From Granulicella sp. L60 (GTDB lineage: Bacteria; Acidobacteriota; Terriglobia; Terriglobales; Acidobacteriaceae), in the NCBI RefSeq assembly GCF_009765825.1, contig NZ_LMUR01000010.1, positions 113,437 through 177,436 on the forward strand: a stretch of DNA of 64,000 bases, in the 5' to 3' direction. A program made the translations under genes and the position numbers. Below, in pieces: positions 56,872 to 64,000 of the stretch; the first letter of the stretch is position 1, and each line of letters begins with the position of its first letter. The notes under the pieces are model-generated. The model was not told the DNA's origin and made no database searches. It was given only the letters and a program-made list of their open reading frames with translations.

Positions 56872-59835
56872 GTGCTCCCAGGGAATATAGTTCGTCGTAT
56901 CTTCCTGCTGTGGCTGGTGCTGGGTTTTATGCCGGCGCTAGCCTTGCAGAACTCCGGCGATGTGGCGCAGCCGCAATATACGCGGAGGGTGTGGAAGGTG
57001 CAGGACGGTCTTCCGGAAGACACGGTACAGGGGCTTGCGCAGACGAGCGATGGTTATCTCTGGATCGGGACGACTGGGGGACTCACACGTTTCGATGGCA
57101 CACGTTTTGTGTTGTATGGTTTGAATGCGCCGCATTCGCCTGGGGTCAACAGCGTCTTTTGCCTGGAGCCATCACGGGACGGCGGTCTGTGGATCGGGAC
57201 CGAGGGTGGAGGCTTGCTGCATCTTTTGAAGGGGCAGGTGCGGAGCTATGGCGCGGCCGAGGGGCTGACGGATGGTTTTGTGCGCAGCGTTCTTGAAGAT
57301 CGGCATGGTGTCGTCTGGGTGGGCACGGATAACGGGCTGTTCCAGGTAAAGGGTGGCAAAGTAGAGCGTGTGGAGATGGCTGAGGGCATAGGGCCGCTCG
57401 CGGTGCATGTGATCTCGGAAGATCGGGAGAGTCGCATCTGGGTCGGAGGCTCTCGGCTGTTGTCGATTACGGACGGGCGACAGCTCTTCTACGGTCTGCC
57501 GGGTAGTTACAGCAGCAATCGAGTTAAGACTGTTCTTCAGACTAAAGACGGCACAGTCTGGGTGGGAACGGTGAGTGGACTCGAACGGTTGGTGGGACAA
57601 AAGTTTGAACGGGTGCCGGAGGTAGCGGGCACCGTGCGAACGATGAAGCAGACGAGTGATGGAACGCTGTGGATCGGCACGATCGGCAACGGGCTGTGGA
57701 CATATAAGGATGGGGTGTTCTCGCGCTTGCAGAGTCTATTGCCGGGCAATACGGTGTTGAAGATCTTTGAAGACGATAGTCGCCAGGTCTGGCTCGGGTT
57801 GCAGGATGGGCTTGTGCGGCTGAGTCGAACGCCTGTACGGGAGGTGCCGCTGCCGGGAGGATCGGATGCGGACTTCGAGACGATCTCGGGCAATGGAGAT
57901 AGCAGCCTGTGGGTGGTCGCTTCGGCGGTTTACACGATTCGGGACGGCGTGGCGCGGCCTTATAGGTTTAATGAACTGCCGAATGTCATGGTGAGAAATG
58001 TATTTCGCGATCGCGGAGGCGATCTGTGGGTGGGGACCGATGGCAGCGGGGTCTATCGGATTACAACTCGCGGGGTCATCCATTACTCCGCTCCGCACGA
58101 GCTGACGAATAACTTCATTCGTGCGTTTCTTGAGAGCCGGCGCGGCGAGATGTGGATCGCTACCGATGAGGGTGTAAGCCGTCTTACGGCGCAGGGCGTT
58201 CAGCGCTTCAATATGAAAGATGGTCTCGTGTACTTCAGCACACGAAGCCTCTTCGAAGACAACACCGGAGACATCTGGATCGGCACCGATCAAGGGCTTA
58301 GCCAATGGCACCAGGGAACGTTTGTGCACGACGCCGTGACTGAGGCGCTACGACATGAAAAGGTGTGGTCGATCTACGAAGACCTTACGCATACACTTTG
58401 GTTCGGCACGCGGGATCATGGATTGTTCCGTTATCAGGGTGGCCGTATGGCGCAGTTCACTACGGCACAGGGGCTCGCGAGCAACAGTATCTATCAGATT
58501 CTCGAGGACCCACAGCGCAGGTTCTGGCTGAGCGGGCCGAATACGATCTCCTCTTTGGACGAGCGTCAGATGCATGAGGAAGTGATCGCGAACGAGCACT
58601 TGAGCGTTTCACTGTACACGATGCCATACGGCGCGGAGGACGCCCAGATGTATGGTGGCCGGCAGCCCTCGGGATATCTTGATCCGAACGGTAGCGTCTG
58701 GTTCCCGAGTAATAAAGGCGCGATGCATATTCAGTTGGAGGATCCGGTCACACCGGCAGTGCCGCGGCTTGTGCTGGAGGGGATCACGTTGGACGGCCGC
58801 AATCTACCTCTTGACGGAACGATTCGGTTGCCTTCGGAGATGAAGCGGCTGGAGTTTCATTATGCGTCCTTATCGCTGCGACCGCAGGAGGGCATACGCT
58901 ACCAGTATCGGCTGGAGGGCTTTGATAAGGACTGGGTCTATGCGGGCACGAGCCTTACTGCCTCCTATACCAATCTTCCGGCGGGAAAGTACCGCTTTCA
59001 TGTCGCAGTCTTCGACGTGGCGAATCCGGCTCTGACGACGGAGACCTCTGTCGGTGTCGAGCGGGAGCAGGTTGTCTGGTTGACGTGGTGGTTTCTCACG
59101 TTGTGCCTGGCGGCGCTGATGCTGGCTGCGTTTGGAATCTACCGTCTGCGCATGCATCAGGTGCGCCTCCGCTTTCGTGCTGTTCTGGATGAGCGCGGCC
59201 GACTGGCGCGGGAGATGCACGACACCTTGATTCAGGGATGCACGAGCGTCTCGGCGCTGCTGGAGGGAGTAGCGAGCCTGCAGATGAAGAACCATGAGCT
59301 CCAGGAGGACTTGCTGCGTCATGCGCGGGCACAGGTCAGGACAACGATCGATGAGGCGCGGCATGCGGTGTGGGACCTGAGGCATGAGGAGGGTACGGCG
59401 TTGGAGCTGTCGGCCTCGGTGAAGGCCATTGCAGCACAGACGACGATGGAGTTCGGAGTCGCGGTGAACTGCGTGGTAGAGGGAGAGGCGTACTCAGTGC
59501 CCGGAGCGATCTTGCGCGAGCTGCTGATGGTAGTCCGCGAGGCGGTCTATAACGCGGTGCTACATGGTAGGGCAAGGCAGATCGACATTCAGGTTTGTTA
59601 CGAGCTGGATCGACTGGCGGTAAATGTTACGGACGATGGTGTTGGCTTTGACACGACAAAGACGCCGGCAGAAGGCCACTACGGCATTGTCGGTATGCGC
59701 GAGCGCGTGGAGCGCGTGGGTGGTGTTTTTGGCCTGCGCAGCGCGCCACACAGTGGAACGAAGGTGGAGCTTGCTGTCGAGCGTGCGGTCCTTCACTCGA
59801 AGGCTGTGCAGGCACGCCGCTGGGCGATGGGCTAG
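56872..59835 (+). CDS. Two-component propeller sensor histidine kinase (HisKA_3 type)
   Basis: A 987-residue membrane kinase. A signal or anchor (RRIFLLWLVLGFMPALA) leads to a periplasmic two-bladed-propeller sensor made of about 14 Reg_prop repeats (TSDGYLWIGTTGGLTRFDG and the like), then a Y_Y_Y domain (about 640-740; LEGFDKDWVYAGTSLTASYT), one membrane helix (about 747-769), a HisKA_3 domain with His783 in REMHDTLIQG and an HATPase (VTDDGVGFD; HYGIVGMRER). Such kinases sense polysaccharide-derived ligands or other envelope cues and pass phosphate to LuxR-type regulators, none of which is in the window. GTG 56872 is preferred to a TTG at 56836. Its stop shares CTAG with the convergent GH2 gene. 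Confidence 0.9.
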   Translation: MLPGNIVRRIFLLWLVLGFMPALALQNSGDVAQPQYTRRVWKVQDGLPEDTVQGLAQTSDGYLWIGTTGGLTRFDGTRFVLYGLNAPHSPGVNSVFCLEPSRDGGLWIGTEGGGLLHLLKGQVRSYGAAEGLTDGFVRSVLEDRHGVVWVGTDNGLFQVKGGKVERVEMAEGIGPLAVHVISEDRESRIWVGGSRLLSITDGRQLFYGLPGSYSSNRVKTVLQTKDGTVWVGTVSGLERLVGQKFERVPEVAGTVRTMKQTSDGTLWIGTIGNGLWTYKDGVFSRLQSLLPGNTVLKIFEDDSRQVWLGLQDGLVRLSRTPVREVPLPGGSDADFETISGNGDSSLWVVASAVYTIRDGVARPYRFNELPNVMVRNVFRDRGGDLWVGTDGSGVYRITTRGVIHYSAPHELTNNFIRAFLESRRGEMWIATDEGVSRLTAQGVQRFNMKDGLVYFSTRSLFEDNTGDIWIGTDQGLSQWHQGTFVHDAVTEALRHEKVWSIYEDLTHTLWFGTRDHGLFRYQGGRMAQFTTAQGLASNSIYQILEDPQRRFWLSGPNTISSLDERQMHEEVIANEHLSVSLYTMPYGAEDAQMYGGRQPSGYLDPNGSVWFPSNKGAMHIQLEDPVTPAVPRLVLEGITLDGRNLPLDGTIRLPSEMKRLEFHYASLSLRPQEGIRYQYRLEGFDKDWVYAGTSLTASYTNLPAGKYRFHVAVFDVANPALTTETSVGVEREQVVWLTWWFLTLCLAALMLAAFGIYRLRMHQVRLRFRAVLDERGRLAREMHDTLIQGCTSVSALLEGVASLQMKNHELQEDLLRHARAQVRTTIDEARHAVWDLRHEEGTALELSASVKAIAAQTTMEFGVAVNCVVEGEAYSVPGAILRELLMVVREAVYNAVLHGRARQIDIQVCYELDRLAVNVTDDGVGFDTTKTPAEGHYGIVGMRERVERVGGVFGLRSAPHSGTKVELAVERAVLHSKAVQARRWAMG

Positions 59836-62321
59836 CTTGCTTCGAGGGTGATCTGCGACGAAGCGAGCGAAGGTGATGATGCTGAGAGTGTGATTTGTCC
59901 GGGACGCCCATTTGACTGAACGAGAACGAGAGCGAGACCACTGAATGCACGTCTGCCATTGGCCTTATAGGGTTCGTGGCTGTCAGGTTGCCCGTTGTCG
60001 ACGCCGAGAATGCGGCCAGCACCCATGAGGGTGAAGGTGATCGCGTTGTCAGCGGTAGGGACTACGCGGCCCTGTGCATCCTGCACAGCGACGGTGATGT
60101 GAGCCAGATCGTCTGGTGTGGTGCGGATGCGCTGCCTGTCGATAGTCAGGGAGAGTTTCGCGGATACTCCAGTCGTGTGAACCTCTACAGTTTCAATCGT
60201 CTTGCCGTCCTTTACGCCTTTCGCGGTGAGGCTGCCGGGAGCGTACGGCACATCCCACGTGAGGTGCAGGTCCGCGGTGGTGCGAAGAGCACTGGCACGT
60301 GGCGGGTAGTTGCCATAGCGACCAGTCATGCCGGGGCGCGGGAAGGCGTAGCCTTTGATGCCGAGGCTCTCGCCGTTCAGAAATAGCTCGACAGTGTCAC
60401 AGTTTGTGAAGCAGGTGACTGGGATAATTTTGCCTTCTTTGCCGGGCCAGTTCCAGTGCGGTTGCAGATGAAGGACAGGCTGCTTCGTCCAGATGCTTTG
60501 GTAGAAGTAGTAACTGTCCTTTAGGAAACCGCAGGTGTCGATTGCTCCGCTTACCGCGAGCTTGTTCGGCCAGTGCGCCTCTCCGAGATAGTCGATGCCG
60601 ACCCAGAGGAAGTCGCCGCTGACGTAGTCGTATGTCTGGACGAACTTCTGCTGCTGCTCGACCTCGATGAGATTGTTAGTCGGTCTTTCGAAGATATCGT
60701 CGATGGGCTGATCTACAAAGTAGATGCCGCGCGCTCCGCGCAGTGCCGAACTTTCGGTGCCGATAAAGCGACGTTGCGGATAGTCATGCCGGTCGATGCT
60801 GTAGTACTTCTCTCGGCGATCATGCCAGCGGTCGACGTAGTTGTATCCCACGACGTCGAGCTTATCGAGGAAGGCAGAAGGTGCGGCCTTTGGATCGGCG
60901 GCGATCTGGTCGCATGCGACAGTAATGGGGCGTGTCGGATCCTGGTTGCGGATGATGTCGACGAGACGCTGCAGCGTAGCGGGACCTTCGGGCGCGGTCT
61001 GGTCGGGGACTTCGTTGCCGGCGCTCCAGAGGATGATGGAGGGATGATTGCGATCGCGCTCGAGCATGGCGAGGAGGTCGCGCTCCGACCACTCGTCGAA
61101 GTAGTGGTGATAGCCATAGACTGGTGTTCCACCCTTTGGCTCACGCCACTCATCGAAGGCCTCGTCCATTACCAGAAATCCCATGCGATCCAGCATGTCC
61201 AGTAGCTCTGGAGCGGGCGGATTGTGGCTGAGTCGGATGGCGTTGCACCCCATCTTCTGCAGCAGTTCGAGGCGCCTCTCCCAGAGCCGTTCGGGTACGG
61301 CAGTTCCAACCGCACCGCCGTCGCCGTGGATGCAGACGCCGTTGAGTTTTACATGTTCGCCGTTAAGCAGGAAGCCGCGATCTACGTCGAAGGCGATACT
61401 CCGGATGCCGAAGGTGGTTGTCTCCTGGTCGACCTGCTGGTCGCGGGAGTGCAGGGTGCAGCGCGCCTGGTAGAGATGCGGTGTGGCCACGGACCACAGC
61501 GCGGGCGAGGCGACGGTGAGTATCTGTGTCACGGTAGCCTCCGCATCCTTTCCCAAGTTGCGTGAGATTGTGGTTTGCTGGACGACTTCGCCGGTGGGTG
61601 CGAGGATCTCGGTCGTAAGTTTGAGATCGGCATCGCTTCCGCTCTGATTGCGCAGGCGAACTGTAATCTTTACGGAAGAACTCTCTGGAGTGATTGACGG
61701 GGTACGGACGCAGATGCCGTTCTCCGCGATGTGGATGGGGTTGGTGATGCGTAACCAAGTGTGCCGATAGATGCCAGAGCCGGAGTACCAGCGACAGTTG
61801 GGCTGAAGAGAGTTGTCGACGCGCACGGCGATCTGGTTGGGCTTACCAGGTGGCGCTAGGTGTGGCGTGAGGTCGTAGGAGAAGCCGACAAAGCCGTAGG
61901 GACGCATGCCCAGTGAGGTGCCATTGATCCAGACTTCGCTGCGCTGATAGACGCCATCGAACTGAAGTGCGATGCGTTGGCCATTGGCAGAAGAGGGTAG
62001 AGCAAAAGTCTTGCGGTACCAGCCGATGCCGGTCGGGAGATAGGCCCCGTTTCCCTTAGCGGGAGCGTTTTCGTCGAAGGTGCCCTCGATGCTCCAGTCG
62101 TGAGGAAGGTCGAGGCTGCGCCAGGCTGAGTCGTGGAAGGTGGGCGAGTGCGCGTCGACGGCATCGCCTAGCAGGAAGCGCCAATCGTGGTCGAAGTTCG
62201 CACGGCGCTGAGGAGGTGTTGCGGGAGCTGTGTTGGCGTAGGCATCCAGGCGCAGGGCGGAGATGGCTCCAGCTATGGCTGCATCACTGAGGAAGTCGCG
62301 GCGAGTTATGCGAGGAGACAT
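59832..62321 (-). CDS. Glycoside hydrolase family 2 protein (beta-galactosidase-like), Tat-exported
   Basis: An 829-residue glycosidase. The Tat signal has TRRDFLSDAAIAG. GH2 sugar-binding jelly-roll (about 45-210; DLPHDWSIEG, GIGWYRKTF), immunoglobulin-like domain, and TIM barrel (about 310-600) with acid/base Glu in LWSAGNEVPDQ and nucleophile Glu in FIGTESSA. Additional C-terminal beta domains (DUF4982-like around 640-710 and an Ig-like invasin-type domain to the end) are typical of exported GH2 from plant-polymer degraders. ATG 62321 sets the Tat signal at the N-terminus; the open frame upstream is not used. It is divergent from the GH-A-like hydrolase and shares its stop tetranucleotide CTAG with the kinase gene. 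Confidence 0.92.
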   Translation of the reverse strand: MSPRITRRDFLSDAAIAGAISALRLDAYANTAPATPPQRRANFDHDWRFLLGDAVDAHSPTFHDSAWRSLDLPHDWSIEGTFDENAPAKGNGAYLPTGIGWYRKTFALPSSANGQRIALQFDGVYQRSEVWINGTSLGMRPYGFVGFSYDLTPHLAPPGKPNQIAVRVDNSLQPNCRWYSGSGIYRHTWLRITNPIHIAENGICVRTPSITPESSSVKITVRLRNQSGSDADLKLTTEILAPTGEVVQQTTISRNLGKDAEATVTQILTVASPALWSVATPHLYQARCTLHSRDQQVDQETTTFGIRSIAFDVDRGFLLNGEHVKLNGVCIHGDGGAVGTAVPERLWERRLELLQKMGCNAIRLSHNPPAPELLDMLDRMGFLVMDEAFDEWREPKGGTPVYGYHHYFDEWSERDLLAMLERDRNHPSIILWSAGNEVPDQTAPEGPATLQRLVDIIRNQDPTRPITVACDQIAADPKAAPSAFLDKLDVVGYNYVDRWHDRREKYYSIDRHDYPQRRFIGTESSALRGARGIYFVDQPIDDIFERPTNNLIEVEQQQKFVQTYDYVSGDFLWVGIDYLGEAHWPNKLAVSGAIDTCGFLKDSYYFYQSIWTKQPVLHLQPHWNWPGKEGKIIPVTCFTNCDTVELFLNGESLGIKGYAFPRPGMTGRYGNYPPRASALRTTADLHLTWDVPYAPGSLTAKGVKDGKTIETVEVHTTGVSAKLSLTIDRQRIRTTPDDLAHITVAVQDAQGRVVPTADNAITFTLMGAGRILGVDNGQPDSHEPYKANGRRAFSGLALVLVQSNGRPGQITLSASSPSLASSQITLEAS

Positions 62322-62387
62322 TGCTTGGGAGAGCCCTTTCGGTGATTCAGGTCTGGCAGAGAAGCATATCGTGCAACTCGGCAGTAT

Positions 62388-62429
62388 GAATCCGTCAAAA
62401 GTTGGATTCGCGCTACAGGTACAAGCGCG
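62388..62429. promoter_or_regulatory. Two adjacent inverted repeats in the divergent GH2 / GH-A promoter region
   Basis: GAATCC (62388-62393) and GGATTC (62404-62409) flank ten bases; directly beside it CGCGCT (62409-62414) and AGCGCG (62424-62429) flank nine. Both lie midway between the divergent start codons, so one regulator could control both hydrolase genes. Confidence 0.45.
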
Positions 62430-62474
62430 TAGGCTTATCGCGCATTCCAAGTGCAATTGAGGCGAGGTGATGTC

Positions 62475-64000
62475 ATGACGATTCAGCGACTGTTCTGGCT
62501 TGGATCGCTGCTGATTGCTGGTTTGACAATAGCGCCTATAGGTATGGCGGACCTTGCTGCACAGAGTTCGCAGAGTCAGGCTGGTATGGTGCCGTTCACG
62601 ATGGAGCTTCGACGAGGCGCGGTGATGCGCTCGCCGGTCGATGTCTCCTATCTGCTGGATGCTCCAGCGGGTAAGCATGGGTTTGTCCAGGTGAAGGATG
62701 GTCATCTGGCAACTGCGGATGGCCATCGCATTCGGTTCTGGGGCGTCAATATCACTGACTGGAGTCAAGGGTCACGGCAGATTCCTGCCAGAGAGGACGC
62801 GGCGTTTGTGGCTGGAACGCTGGCTCGCTTTGGAGTGAATAGCGTGCGATTTCAATTTCTCGATCTTGAGGAGCCTCGGGGATTGATCTCTAAGCAGGGT
62901 GACAGCACCGCGACGTTCGATGCGGGTGCGCTCGATCGAGAAGACTACTTCATCGCGGAACTCGAGAAGCGCGGTATCTATATCGACTTCAATCTATTGG
63001 TGGGCAGGCCCTTTCACGCGGGCGATGGCGTGAAAGATGCAGAGATGTTGAGGGAGGGCGCGAAGGGAACGTCGCTTTATGATGCACGGCTGATCGAACT
63101 CCAGAAGGACTATGCGCGGCGGTTGCTGACTCATCGGAATCCATACACAAAGCTCTCGTATACGAGCGATCCGGCTGTCGCGATCGTCGAAATCAATAAC
63201 GAGAATGCGATCAACGTGGGGTTCCATGCGCCTTCGGCGTTCTACCAAGATGAGCTGAGGGAGCTTTACAACCAGTGGCTGTTGAAGCATCGCGACGCTG
63301 CGCAGCTGAATCAGCTTCGTGACGTGGCAGGTGTTGGGAGGGGTGAGGTGGTGCCTCTGCTGCAGAGCAAAGGACAGGCCGCGCAGGCCTCTCCAGAGTG
63401 GTTTTATGCAGAGGCAGAGTTCTTCAACGATCTACAGCGGGAATATTTCCTGGACATGGAACACTATTTGAAGCAGATGCTTGGCGTACGGTCGTTGGTG
63501 ATGGCTACGGCGGATCATAGTCACTCGAGCAGCGGTTATCCGATACTGCTTGCTACCGAAGGCATGGACATCATCGACGGTCATACGTACTGGCAGCATC
63601 CGGAGTACTACGTCAAGAAGCTGCCGATGGTGAACGATCCCTTGAATTCGACGGTGGTGGAGTTGTCGCGGTCAGCCATCGCGGGTAAGCCCTATACGGT
63701 CAGCGAGGTAAACAATCCATTTCCGAACGACTATGCGGGCGAAGGTATTCCTATTCTCGCGGCGTACGCCGGTCTGCAGGATTGGGATGGCATCTTCTGG
63801 TATACTTTTGAGCCAAAGAGCGACCCCGCATGGAAGCCGTATGTTGGCGACGCCTTCGACATCTCCTTAGACCCGGTAAAGATGCCGGAGCTTGCCGCAG
63901 GGGCGCTCATGTTTCTGCGCGGAGATGTGGCAGAGGCGCGAAGTGTGAATGAACGAACTTATTCGGAGAAGCAGGTTTTTGACAGCATGCTGATCCCGGC
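62475..64000 (+). CDS. Exported TIM-barrel glycoside hydrolase (clan GH-A-like), 3' end outside the window
   Basis: At least 508 codons with no stop before the window ends. ATG 62475 is preceded by AGGTGA at a four-base spacing; the signal peptide (FWLGSLLIAGLTIAPIGMA) ends near DLAAQ. The sequence continues with FWGVNITDW, SVRFQFLD, a candidate acid/base Glu in VAIVEINNENA and a candidate nucleophile Glu in TVSEVNNPFPND, the NE-type and barrel-end positions of clan GH-A, and GIFWYTFEP. It most resembles large uncharacterised cellulase-like or beta-agarase-like hydrolases; the exact family cannot be set by eye. It is divergent from the GH2 gene, with a shared regulatory gap of 153 bases. Confidence 0.85.
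   Translation, partial: MTIQRLFWLGSLLIAGLTIAPIGMADLAAQSSQSQAGMVPFTMELRRGAVMRSPVDVSYLLDAPAGKHGFVQVKDGHLATADGHRIRFWGVNITDWSQGSRQIPAREDAAFVAGTLARFGVNSVRFQFLDLEEPRGLISKQGDSTATFDAGALDREDYFIAELEKRGIYIDFNLLVGRPFHAGDGVKDAEMLREGAKGTSLYDARLIELQKDYARRLLTHRNPYTKLSYTSDPAVAIVEINNENAINVGFHAPSAFYQDELRELYNQWLLKHRDAAQLNQLRDVAGVGRGEVVPLLQSKGQAAQASPEWFYAEAEFFNDLQREYFLDMEHYLKQMLGVRSLVMATADHSHSSSGYPILLATEGMDIIDGHTYWQHPEYYVKKLPMVNDPLNSTVVELSRSAIAGKPYTVSEVNNPFPNDYAGEGIPILAAYAGLQDWDGIFWYTFEPKSDPAWKPYVGDAFDISLDPVKMPELAAGALMFLRGDVAEARSVNERTYSEKQVFDSMLIP

Overview
The window looks like a chromosomal segment of an Acidobacteriota (class Terriglobia, Edaphobacter/Granulicella/Terriglobus-like). This is inferred from gene content: two very large Oar-type TonB-dependent receptors with an N-terminal carboxypeptidase-regulatory-like domain, a two-component propeller histidine kinase, several secreted glycoside hydrolases, paired BlaI/M56 and HtrA genes, and short intergenic palindromic repeats. 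I saw no rRNA, tRNA, CRISPR array or intact insertion sequence.

Layout. (1) 1-7296: an SDR fragment, then a tightly coupled operon of GH3 (PA14), GH67 alpha-glucuronidase and mannonate dehydratase, i.e. glucuronoxylan side-chain removal and uronate catabolism. (2) 7523-8692: a membrane diguanylate cyclase. (3) 9473-23000: TonB receptor plus PQQ/cytochrome c dehydrogenase, an IclR regulator, and a convergent four-gene minus-strand operon (DUF1080/FG-GAP protein, DUF6807 protein, SDR, YVTN propeller). (4) 21940-35776: a minus-strand ethanolamine group (eutB, eutC, alcohol dehydrogenase, AraC regulator). About 9.1 kb of opposite-strand DNA separates eutB from eutC. That block is an efflux/two-component module: a sigma-54-type promoter, HlyD, ABC ATPase, a permease remnant, a second ABC ATPase, TolC, an NtrC-type activator and a sensor kinase, closed by a terminator and a repeat-filled spacer. 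(5) 35927-39537: EAL-PAS phosphodiesterase, epimerase and SRPBCC gene, minus strand. (6) 39732-43169: BlaI repressor, M56 sensor protease, HtrA protease. (7) 43391-46949: two 26-codon ORFs, each with four consecutive Cys codons, upstream of a second TonB receptor. (8) 47066-55671: RND efflux operon with a divergent ArsR gene, two SDRs and a second ArsR-type regulator. (9) 55909-64000: Tat-exported isomerase-like protein, propeller histidine kinase, Tat-exported GH2, and a divergent GH-A-like hydrolase cut by the window end.

The most notable observations are the tandem polycysteine mini-ORFs before a TonB receptor whose ribosome-binding site lies in a hairpin; the interruption of eutBC by a module that carries its own sigma-54 promoter and activator; the loss of the permease in that module; a 21-bp tandem repeat in front of the alcohol dehydrogenase; and a duplicated mosaic of palindromes and CAA-rich repeats at the eutB side of the interruption. 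All functional statements rest on motif recognition by eye; no database search was run.
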